A DNA stretch of 7,268 bases, taken from the NCBI GenBank assembly GCA_016200125.1, contig JACQFK010000461.1:1-7268 (forward strand). The letters run 5' to 3'. The stretch comes from Planctomycetota bacterium. GTDB lineage: Bacteria > Planctomycetota > MHYJ01 > JACPRB01. Positions 1 to 6,020 of this stretch are shown piece after piece; position 1 is the first letter of the stretch, and each line of letters starts with the position of its first letter. Both the position numbers and the translations under genes were made by a program. The notes below the pieces were generated by a model. It saw only the letters and a program-made list of their open reading frames with translations. It made no database searches and was not told the origin of the DNA.

Positions 1-64
1 GAGGCTCGCCCGCCGCCCTGCTGATCCGGCGGACAAGGGAGGACTTAACGGAATTCGAAGCCCG

Positions 65-2359
65 CTACTCCTTCAGGAACACCATCGTCCGGATGAGGAT
101 CCCGGATAGGTCCTTCGGGTCCTTGTGGATGAGAGAAAAATCCGTGCTCCAGGTCCGCCCGTCCTCGAGCGCCAGGAAGAGGGTCCAGTCCAGGATCTCG
201 TAGGTGCCGGAGAACCGGTTCGGAAGCTTCGGCCAGTCCTGATCGAGCTCCGCGACGAAGGTGATGGCGCCGTCGATCGTGAAGCTGCCGTCCTCCTTGA
301 ACTCGAGCCAGTGGTAGTACGGGGTGACGCCCGCCGCCGGCAGGGACTTCTTCGACCAGCGGCCGGAGAGCCGCAGTCCGTCCACGCGCGGCATCGATTC
401 CCATTCGCCCAGGCCGCCGTTGACGCGTTCGTAAACCAGCGGCGCGTCCGTGGCCGAGCGCCGGACCTCGATCCTGTCTCCGACCGCCTTCCACTTCCCG
501 GCCTGGCCGGTGAGCAGGCCGCCGTCGACCTTGGGCGCATCGGGGGAGACGGCGTAGCCTTCCTTGTACCACGACGTGAAGTCGGCCGTGCCGTCGGAGC
601 GGAGCCACATGCGTTCGTACATGAGGTTGCCCATCGCCAGTTCGGCGCCGCCCGGATTGGTGTACATCTTCCGCACCAGCTTGCGGTAGGCCTCGATGAT
701 CCGGGGACGATCCTCCTTCGGGGGATCTTTGAACGTGGTCCTCTGCAGGATCGGCCAGAACACGTAGGTGTCGGGCTTGGCGACGTTGACGGTGGTGATC
801 GCCTCCATCAGCCCGTCGTGAGGCGCGGTGTAGAGCTGGATGCCGCGATACTCGCCCGTCGTGGTCTTTCCGGCGGCGACGCTGTGCACGAAGAAGCCCG
901 GGCCGCCGGGGATGTTCTGGATCGTCGCCCCGGCCTCCGGGATCTGGGCCCAGGCTAGGGCCGACTTGAGCATCGCCTTGTGCGTCTCCCAGTGCGTGCC
1001 CTGCAGCTTCTGCGTGGGCGAGATCATCAGCAGGTAGCCGTTCGGGTTCTGGTTCTGCGGAGGGAAGAGGAACACGGCCCCCGTCGGGTCGTCCTTCCGG
1101 ATCCAGTCGGCGGGCAGCGGGATCCGGAGCCCGTGGATGAGGATGCCCGAAGGCACGACGGTCCCGGGGAGCGCGAAGTCGGTGCCGCTCACGATGATCC
1201 GCTTCGCCGTTGCGGGATCCTCCGCGTCGAACATCACGTGGATCGACTGGACGAAGCCCGTGTCGAAGCGCAGGATGAGGCTCCACTTCCGGAATTCGTA
1301 GGTGCCGGTGCCCAGTTCGGGGAACTTCGGATTCACGAGCTTGCCGCCCATGGTCTCGTTCACCTGGTCGGCGTCGAAGGTCCCGTCCTTCCGGAGCACC
1401 AGCAGGCCGGGAAGACCCGCAGGATTCTCCCGGATGAAGGTGCGGGCGAGGCGGACGCCGTCGATGGGCTTCAGCGCCGACCAGAGCGTGCCCTGGGCGT
1501 CCTTGACGTCGTTGCCCTCCCGCTGGACCTGATCCTCGGGACCCTGATTCCACTTGAGGGAAATCTTGCCCTCCGTCTCGCTCCATTTGCCGAAGCGGCG
1601 GTCGTTCGGACCGGGGTTCGAGACCGCCAGCGCGGCGAGGCCCTCGGCGGGATAGGTGCTGTCGTTGAGCCCGGTCCGGACCGCGTCCAGCTTCGCGGCG
1701 ACGCCGTTCTCGAAGAGCGCCACCACCTTGACCGTCTGCTTCTGCGCCGCGCCGCCCGCCTTCGGATCGACGCTGAATTCGCTCTCCAGCCGGGCGACTA
1801 TCCAGGCGCCGACGATCTTGACGTCCTTCTCCTTGTCGGGGATCGGGGCCGGCTTCCACTCCGGGGCGCCGGAGGGGGCGGGTCTCGCGTCGGGGAACTC
1901 GATGCCCGTGACCATCCGGTCGATCGCGAAGCGGTGCTTGTTCAGGAGCTCCTCGCTGGCCGCGACGAAGTACAGGGTCTCCAGATGCGGGCCCGACTTG
2001 GTCGTGTAGAGGATGAGCCACTGGTTCTGCTTCTGCGGCGTGAGGATCTTCGCCCAGGTGAACTGCCAGGAGCCGCGGCAGGCCTTGCTGGTCTTGTCGA
2101 TCTGGCAGAGCGGCGTGATGGACTGGAACATCCGGTCGTGGAAGACCAGCTCGTTGATCTCGCCGGCCTGGCCCGGAAAGATGAAGCAGGAGCACTGCTG
2201 GGCATCGGCCCCGGGCGGGAGGAGGCCGGTCACGTTGTTCTGCATCTCCTGCCGGGCCCATCCCTTGGGGCGGACGAAGGTGAAGCTGGAGGCCTTTTCG
2301 CGCGCGGGGGCTTCCTGCGAGGGAAGGGCGGCCAGGAGCGCGAGCAGCAGGGCCTTCAT
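65..2359 (-). CDS. Secreted two-copy repeat protein of unknown function
   Basis: Encodes 764 residues. I do not recognise a named family. Residues 1-18 form a short hydrophobic signal (MKALLLALLAALPSQEAPA), so the protein is probably exported. The body is an internal duplication. Copy 1 (about 24-400) and copy 2 (about 409-764) each open with a strand-rich 'F-x-x-P-x-x-W ... PP' segment (24-61 and 409-447). Each ends with an all-beta segment containing GKW, DG(V/L)RL, a K-D-G-(T/S)-F turn and (S/T)GTYE...W(S/T)L (257-378 and 621-744). The opening segments faintly recall PsbP/DUF1795-like secreted domains; this is a resemblance only. All four cysteines (56, 58, 85, 94) lie in copy 1. The start is fixed by an AGGAGG five bases upstream and by the signal peptide; open frame further upstream runs antisense to the next gene and is ignored. 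It is transcribed away from the neighbouring CxxCH gene. The coding call is firm and the function unknown. Confidence 0.85.
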   Translation of the reverse strand: MKALLLALLAALPSQEAPAREKASSFTFVRPKGWARQEMQNNVTGLLPPGADAQQCSCFIFPGQAGEINELVFHDRMFQSITPLCQIDKTSKACRGSWQFTWAKILTPQKQNQWLILYTTKSGPHLETLYFVAASEELLNKHRFAIDRMVTGIEFPDARPAPSGAPEWKPAPIPDKEKDVKIVGAWIVARLESEFSVDPKAGGAAQKQTVKVVALFENGVAAKLDAVRTGLNDSTYPAEGLAALAVSNPGPNDRRFGKWSETEGKISLKWNQGPEDQVQREGNDVKDAQGTLWSALKPIDGVRLARTFIRENPAGLPGLLVLRKDGTFDADQVNETMGGKLVNPKFPELGTGTYEFRKWSLILRFDTGFVQSIHVMFDAEDPATAKRIIVSGTDFALPGTVVPSGILIHGLRIPLPADWIRKDDPTGAVFLFPPQNQNPNGYLLMISPTQKLQGTHWETHKAMLKSALAWAQIPEAGATIQNIPGGPGFFVHSVAAGKTTTGEYRGIQLYTAPHDGLMEAITTVNVAKPDTYVFWPILQRTTFKDPPKEDRPRIIEAYRKLVRKMYTNPGGAELAMGNLMYERMWLRSDGTADFTSWYKEGYAVSPDAPKVDGGLLTGQAGKWKAVGDRIEVRRSATDAPLVYERVNGGLGEWESMPRVDGLRLSGRWSKKSLPAAGVTPYYHWLEFKEDGSFTIDGAITFVAELDQDWPKLPNRFSGTYEILDWTLFLALEDGRTWSTDFSLIHKDPKDLSGILIRTMVFLKE

Positions 2360-2364
2360 CCTTC

Positions 2365-2370
2365 CCTCCT
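2365..2370 (-). promoter_or_regulatory. Strong Shine-Dalgarno site of the two-copy secreted protein
   Basis: On the minus strand AGGAGG is followed by GAAGG and then the ATG at 2359-2357, a five-base spacer. It selects this start over in-frame codons further upstream, and it contrasts with the weak or absent ribosome sites of the other genes here. Confidence 0.8.
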
Positions 2371-2382
2371 CGATGTCTGAAT

Positions 2383-2412
2383 AGAATACGACACCGCCCG
2401 CCGCATAGTCCA
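2383..2412 (-). promoter_or_regulatory. Possible promoter of the two-copy secreted protein
   Basis: Read on the minus strand, TGGACT (2412-2407, four of six matches to TTGACA) is followed after 18 bases by TATTCT (2388-2383, a -10-like hexamer). Start of transcription would fall near 2376, leaving a leader of about 17 bases that contains the AGGAGG site. It is a weak match found by eye in a 75-base divergent gap. No comparably good plus-strand pair was found for the gene going the other way. Confidence 0.3.
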
Positions 2413-2424
2413 GCCCAGGCGCCG

Positions 2425-2429
2425 TAAGG
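2425..2429 (+). promoter_or_regulatory. Shine-Dalgarno-like TAAGG deciding the CxxCH gene start
   Basis: TAAGG lies five bases before the ATG at 2435 and matches the 5' part of the TAAGGAGG consensus. A competing ATG at 2431, only one base after the site, is in another frame and would not make the CxxCH protein. The spacing and the following hydrophobic leader favour 2435. Confidence 0.5.
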
Positions 2430-2434
2430 TATGT

Positions 2435-3394
2435 ATGCTCCTGGCAATTCTCCTCGCGCTGGCCCAGGATCCCGCCGAGCTCCGCAAGTCCGTCGAGCGC
2501 GCCCTCCCGCTGCTCGAGAAGGGCGCCGCGGGCTCCATGAAGGAGCGGACCTGCTTCACCTGCCACAACCTGGGCGCGCCGGTCCTCGCGCTGGCCGCCG
2601 CGCGCGACCACGGGTTCAGGATCGACGAGTCGCAGTTCAAGGCCGTCATCGACCACACGGAGACCTTCCTCCGCAAGAACCGCGACAACTACGCGCAGGG
2701 GAAGGGGCAGGGCGGCGCGGCCGACACCGCGGGCTGGGCCCTCTGGACGCTCGAGACCGGCGGCTGGAAGCCCGACGCGACGACCGCCGCCGTCGCCCAC
2801 TACCTGGGGAGCCACGACAAGGACAAGGGCCACTGGAAGAACGTCTCCAACCGTCCGCCGACCGAGGCCTCGCCCTACACCACGACCTTCCTCGGCATCG
2901 CGGCGCTCCGCGCCTACGCCCCCGAGAACGAGAAGGAGGCGGGCGTCGAACGGATCGCGAAGGCGCGGCAGTGGCTCGTCGCGGCGTCGCCGAGGGAGAC
3001 GGAGGACCGGGTGTTCCGCCTCCGCGGCCTCGACTACGCGGGCGCCGACGCGAAGGACGTGAAGGCGGCGGCGAAGGAGCTCCTCGACGCCCAGCGAACG
3101 GACGGCGGCTGGGCGCAGCTGCCCGACGCGGAGAGCGACGCCTACGCGACCGGCAGCGTCCTCGCCGCGCTCGCCCAGGCGGGCGGCGTCCCGGTTTCCG
3201 ACGCCGCGTACCGGAAGGGCCTCGCCTGGCTCCTCAAGGCGCAGAAGGAGGACGGCTCCTGGCACGTCAAGTCGCGGAGCAAGCCCTTCCAGGCCTACTT
3301 CGAAACCGGCTTCCCGCACGAGAAGGACCAGTTCATCTCGAGCCACGCCACCAGCTGGTGCGTCGTGGCGCTCTCTCTGGCCTGCCCGAAATGA
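2435..3394 (+). CDS. Exported CxxCH protein with prenyltransferase/squalene-oxidase-like repeats
   Basis: Encodes 319 residues. A very short hydrophobic leader (1-10, cleavage plausible before QDP) suggests export. C40-F-T-C43-H44 is a cytochrome c type heme-attachment motif, which is consistent with export because heme c is attached outside the cytoplasm. The rest reads as an alpha/alpha-barrel repeat array: QW-like motifs A-Q-x-x-D-G-(G/S)-W occur at 219-226 and 269-276, with weaker units around 93-161. A C-terminal stretch (282-315) with Y-F-E-T-G-F-P-H and S-x-x-A-T-S-W resembles a family I recall from Acidobacteriota, Planctomycetota and Verrucomicrobiota, usually annotated only by its repeats. 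The DxDD acid motif of squalene-hopene cyclases is absent, so cyclase activity is unlikely. A carrier, sensor or substrate-binding role with redox character is possible but unproven. Its stop codon overlaps the start of the epoxide hydrolase gene, implying one operon. Confidence 0.85.
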   Translation: MLLAILLALAQDPAELRKSVERALPLLEKGAAGSMKERTCFTCHNLGAPVLALAAARDHGFRIDESQFKAVIDHTETFLRKNRDNYAQGKGQGGAADTAGWALWTLETGGWKPDATTAAVAHYLGSHDKDKGHWKNVSNRPPTEASPYTTTFLGIAALRAYAPENEKEAGVERIAKARQWLVAASPRETEDRVFRLRGLDYAGADAKDVKAAAKELLDAQRTDGGWAQLPDAESDAYATGSVLAALAQAGGVPVSDAAYRKGLAWLLKAQKEDGSWHVKSRSKPFQAYFETGFPHEKDQFISSHATSWCVVALSLACPK

Positions 3395-4626
3395 TGCGAT
3401 CGCTCCGACTCGCCTTCCTCGCGCTCCTGGCGTCCTGCGCGGCCGAGGCGCCGAAGCCGGAGGCGCCGCCCGGAGACGCGATCCGCCCCTTCAAGGTCCA
3501 CATCGACGACGCCGTGCTCGCCGATCTCCGGAGCCGGCTCGAAAGGACCCGGATGCCGCAGGCGCTCGACGGCGCCGGCTGGGAGAGCGGCGTGCCGCTC
3601 GCCTACATGAACGATCTCCTGGCGCACTGGAAGAAGGGCTTCGACTGGCGCGCGGCGGAGCGGAGGATCAACCAGTTCGACCAGTACGTCACCGCGATCG
3701 ACGGCGTCGACCTGCACTTCATTCACCAGAAGTCGAAGCATCCCCGCGCGCTGCCGATCGTCCTGACCCACGGCTGGCCCGGGACGATCGCTGAGTTCCT
3801 GGACGTGATCGGCCCGCTGACGGATCCGGAGGCCTACGGGGGAAAGGCGGAGGACGCCTTCCACGTGATCTGCCCCTCGCTCCCCGGCTACGGCTTTTCC
3901 GGCAAGCCGCGCGAGCGCGGCTGGAACGTCAACCGGATGGCCGACGCCATCCTCGTGCTGATGGACCGCCTGGGCTACGAGCGTTTCGGCGCCCAGGGGG
4001 GCGACTGGGGCCGGTCGATCACCGAGAACCTGGCGCGCGATCCGCGCTGCATCGGGATCCATGTCCAGTTCCCGCCGGGCCAGCCGGCGCAAGGAGCGGA
4101 TCCCAAGGAGGGGATCACGCCCGAGGAGGTCGAGCGCTGGCAGAAGCGCCGCGCGGAACTGGCGGACCACTACGCCTACGGCGCGATCCAGGGGACGCGG
4201 CCGCTCACGCTGGGCTACGGCCTGAACGACTCGCCCGCGGGGCTCGCGGCCTGGATCATCGACAAGTTCTGGGCCTGGAGCGACCACGGCGGAAACCTGG
4301 ACTCGAAGTTCTCGAAGGACCGGCTCCTGACGAACATCATGATCTACTGGGTGACGGAAACGATGCCCTCCTCGGTGCGGCTTTACTTCGAATCAAGCCA
4401 TCCCGTGAAGGTCACGCCGCTCCCGCGGCCGCCGCGCAAGGACCGCGTGCCGGTCGCCGTGGCGCTCTTCCCGAAGGAGATCCACATCCCCGCGCGGAAG
4501 TGGCTGGAGAAGTACTACAACCTGGTGCAGTGGACCGAGATGCCGCGCGGCGGCCACTTCGCGGCCATGGAGGAGCCCCAGCTCTATCTCGACGACGTCC
4601 GCATGTTCTTCCGAAAGCTGCGGTAG
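3391..4626 (+). CDS. Epoxide hydrolase (microsomal-type alpha/beta hydrolase), predicted lipoprotein
   Basis: Encodes 411 residues. An epoxide hydrolase N-terminal (EHN) domain spans about 31-137, followed by the alpha/beta-hydrolase core. Visible active-site elements are the oxyanion motif HGWPG (127-131), the nucleophile D205 in GGDWG, the acid E363 in FPKE and the base H389 in GGHFAA. Lid tyrosines Y263 and Y332 sit where microsomal epoxide hydrolase has Tyr299 and Tyr374. The family opens epoxides with water to vicinal diols through an aspartyl ester. All key residues are present, so it should be active; the substrate is unknown. The N-terminus carries a lipoprotein signal with lipobox LASC (C16), whereas bacterial relatives are usually cytoplasmic. 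The ATG at 3391 overlaps the previous stop as ATGATG. A second ATG at 3394 would shorten the protein by one residue. No clear ribosome site is present, so translation is probably coupled to the upstream gene. Confidence 0.93.
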   Translation: MMRSLRLAFLALLASCAAEAPKPEAPPGDAIRPFKVHIDDAVLADLRSRLERTRMPQALDGAGWESGVPLAYMNDLLAHWKKGFDWRAAERRINQFDQYVTAIDGVDLHFIHQKSKHPRALPIVLTHGWPGTIAEFLDVIGPLTDPEAYGGKAEDAFHVICPSLPGYGFSGKPRERGWNVNRMADAILVLMDRLGYERFGAQGGDWGRSITENLARDPRCIGIHVQFPPGQPAQGADPKEGITPEEVERWQKRRAELADHYAYGAIQGTRPLTLGYGLNDSPAGLAAWIIDKFWAWSDHGGNLDSKFSKDRLLTNIMIYWVTETMPSSVRLYFESSHPVKVTPLPRPPRKDRVPVAVALFPKEIHIPARKWLEKYYNLVQWTEMPRGGHFAAMEEPQLYLDDVRMFFRKLR

Positions 4627-4627
4627 C

Positions 4628-5998
4628 TCACTTCTTCGTCTTCCAGAGCCGGTCCTTCAGCTGCGGAAACAGCTTGAGCGCGTTCTCGCGCAGGATCTGC
4701 CGCCCGATCGCCACCGCGTGCTCCTCGGTCAGAGCCCCAGCGTCGACCTTCTCGGACAGCACCTCGGCGATGCAGCGGCGGGTGAACTCGGTCGCGCCGT
4801 AGATCCCCTCGGCGTGGTTGCAGTCGGCCCCCCACATGATCCGGTCCGAGGGCATCACCTCGAGCCACTCGTGATAGGCCCGCTTCGCCATCGTGTAGCT
4901 GATCGACGGCAGCCAGACGGAATCGATCCAGACGTTCTTGCGGCGCGTGACGATCGCGCCCGTCTCGCCGATCCAGGGGTAGCCGCCGTGGAAGAGGATG
5001 AACTTCACGCCCGGGTGGGCGTCGATCAGCTCGATCAGGAGCATCGGGTTGGAGCCCTGGATGCGGGCGTGGCCGGTGTGGATCTGGAAGGGCAGGCCGT
5101 ATTCCCCGCTCAGCTCGACCAGGCGCCACATCACGTAGTCCTCGAAGTCCTTGATCTCGGCCGCCGAGAGCTCGGAGGCCGGACGGCCGAAGGCCTTCGC
5201 CGCGCGCTCCTTAGGGACGTTGTCGAAGAGGAGCGTGCGCTGGTAGGCGAGCGTCGTCTTGAGGCAGACGGCGTTCGACGCCTTCGCCTTCCTGAAGAGC
5301 CGGTGGAGGACGGCCAGGAAGTCGTCGATCGACTTCAGCTCCAGCCCCTCGGACTTCGCGAAGGCGTAGGGATCGTCCTCCGGCTTCTTGAACTCCGAGG
5401 GATGGAAGGCGCGGACGAGGGTCGTGACGTTGAAGACGACGACCTCCCAGGGATAGCTCTGCTTGAACGCGAAGCGGGCCCAGTAGTGGTCGTTGAACAT
5501 CAGCTCGATGTTCGCCCGCTCGGTGATGACGTGGGTGAGCCACTTCTGGTCCTTGTAGTGCTCGAAGATCCGGTCGTTCAGCGCCTGCGCCTCGGCGTCC
5601 GTGATCCGGTCGAAGTCGATCCCGTAGAGATCCTGGAAGGCGGGGAGCTGGTAGCGGTAGAAGCTCGAGGCGCGGACGTTGTCGAAGTCGTGCTTCCCCT
5701 TCGCCCACCATTCATCGAAGGAGGAGCCCGGCTTCCAGGGCGTGAAGGAGTTGTACCAGCCGAGATAGCTGTTCCTCCAGACGCCGGCGAGCGTCATCCC
5801 GCGGCCGCGGTCCGTGTCGAGGTAGCCCGGCAGCTGGTCGAAGGGCCAGAGGTGGTCGTGGGTGTCGACCGCGGGCACGGCGTCGAGGGCGGCCTTCATC
5901 CTGCGGTAGGTGTCGCCCCTGGAGCCGGGAGCGGGCGCCGCGCAGGCGCCCAGGCCCAGCAGGAGCACCGCGGTCAGGAGACGCGTGGACAGGTTCAT
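4628..5998 (-). CDS. Amidohydrolase-superfamily lipoprotein (Amidohydro_2 / FluG-like)
   Basis: Encodes 456 residues. Residues 1-19 are a lipoprotein signal with lipobox LGAC (C19), so the enzyme is probably membrane-anchored outside the cytoplasm. The mature part looks like a metal-dependent TIM-barrel hydrolase: H47-x-H49 in DTHDH ends the first strand, and H307 (QIHTGH), H337 (LFHGGYPW) and D392 (WGADCN) are candidate metal ligands or catalytic residues. K247 in L-K-T-T-x-A-Y recalls the conserved lysine motif of the amidohydrolase half of FluG and related uronate-isomerase-like proteins. A long aromatic-rich insertion (about 60-240) makes it larger than simple members. Family members hydrolyse amides or lactones, or decarboxylate; the substrate cannot be read here. 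The start is well bounded: an in-frame TAG lies three codons upstream, and the signal peptide begins exactly at this ATG. It ends one base from the convergent epoxide hydrolase stop and diverges from the dehydratase gene. Confidence 0.9.
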   Translation of the reverse strand: MNLSTRLLTAVLLLGLGACAAPAPGSRGDTYRRMKAALDAVPAVDTHDHLWPFDQLPGYLDTDRGRGMTLAGVWRNSYLGWYNSFTPWKPGSSFDEWWAKGKHDFDNVRASSFYRYQLPAFQDLYGIDFDRITDAEAQALNDRIFEHYKDQKWLTHVITERANIELMFNDHYWARFAFKQSYPWEVVVFNVTTLVRAFHPSEFKKPEDDPYAFAKSEGLELKSIDDFLAVLHRLFRKAKASNAVCLKTTLAYQRTLLFDNVPKERAAKAFGRPASELSAAEIKDFEDYVMWRLVELSGEYGLPFQIHTGHARIQGSNPMLLIELIDAHPGVKFILFHGGYPWIGETGAIVTRRKNVWIDSVWLPSISYTMAKRAYHEWLEVMPSDRIMWGADCNHAEGIYGATEFTRRCIAEVLSEKVDAGALTEEHAVAIGRQILRENALKLFPQLKDRLWKTKK

Positions 5999-6014
5999 CG
6001 CTCTACTCTACAAT
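5986..6014 (+). promoter_or_regulatory. Predicted promoter giving a leaderless dehydratase mRNA
   Basis: TGGACA (5986-5991, five of six to TTGACA), a 17-base spacer and TACAAT (6009-6014, five of six to TATAAT) form the best sigma70-type promoter in the window. Six bases (CTGCCC, no ribosome site) separate the -10 from the ATG at 6021. The usual start point, about seven bases past the -10, would therefore be the A of the start codon. The -35 lies inside the signal-peptide codons of the divergent lipoprotein gene. Confidence 0.55.
6005..6010 (-). promoter_or_regulatory. Predicted -10 element for a leaderless amidohydrolase mRNA
   Basis: On the minus strand TAGAGT (6010-6005, TAnnnT form) is followed by six bases and then the ATG at 5998, the same geometry as the promoter on the other strand. 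It overlaps that promoter's -10 by two bases (6009-6010). No good -35 was found at 15-19 bases, so the call rests on the -10, its spacing and the lack of a ribosome site. Confidence 0.35.
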
Positions 6015-6020
6015 CTGCCC

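Noticed and set aside
10..32. CCGCCG / CGGCGG hairpin with an 11-base loop downstream of the secreted repeat protein
   Set aside because: There is no T-run after the stem on the relevant strand, and such stems arise easily in GC-rich DNA. Not called a terminator.
2382..2430. Plus-strand promoter for the CxxCH gene from TAGAAT (2382-2387) or TAAGGT (2425-2430)
   Set aside because: Neither has a TTGACA-like hexamer at 16-18 bases upstream, and TAAGGT is better explained as a Shine-Dalgarno site.
45..2447. 800-codon open frame on the minus strand in another frame over the secreted repeat protein
   Set aside because: Its product is rich in R, P, G and A with no domain, typical of a GC-rich shadow frame. 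The overlapping 764-residue frame has a signal peptide, a ribosome site and an internal repeat.
2360..3346. Upstream extension of the secreted repeat protein to 1093 residues
   Set aside because: The extension is antisense to the CxxCH gene and looks like shadow translation. The AGGAGG and signal peptide mark the start at 2359.
2431..3390. Open frame running upstream from the epoxide hydrolase across the CxxCH gene, which would give a 731-residue fusion
   Set aside because: The first 320 residues are low-complexity R/G/A/P shadow sequence. The lipoprotein signal begins at 3391 and the real upstream protein is in another frame.
2435..4626. A squalene-epoxide or triterpenoid pathway formed by the repeat protein and the epoxide hydrolase
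   Set aside because: The repeat protein lacks the DxDD cyclase motif and carries CxxCH, both proteins appear exported, and no other terpenoid gene is present. Attractive only by name.
4616..4666. AGCTG / CAGCT inverted repeat near the convergent stops
   Set aside because: Five-base arms with a loop of over 30 bases and no T-run; not credible as a bidirectional terminator.
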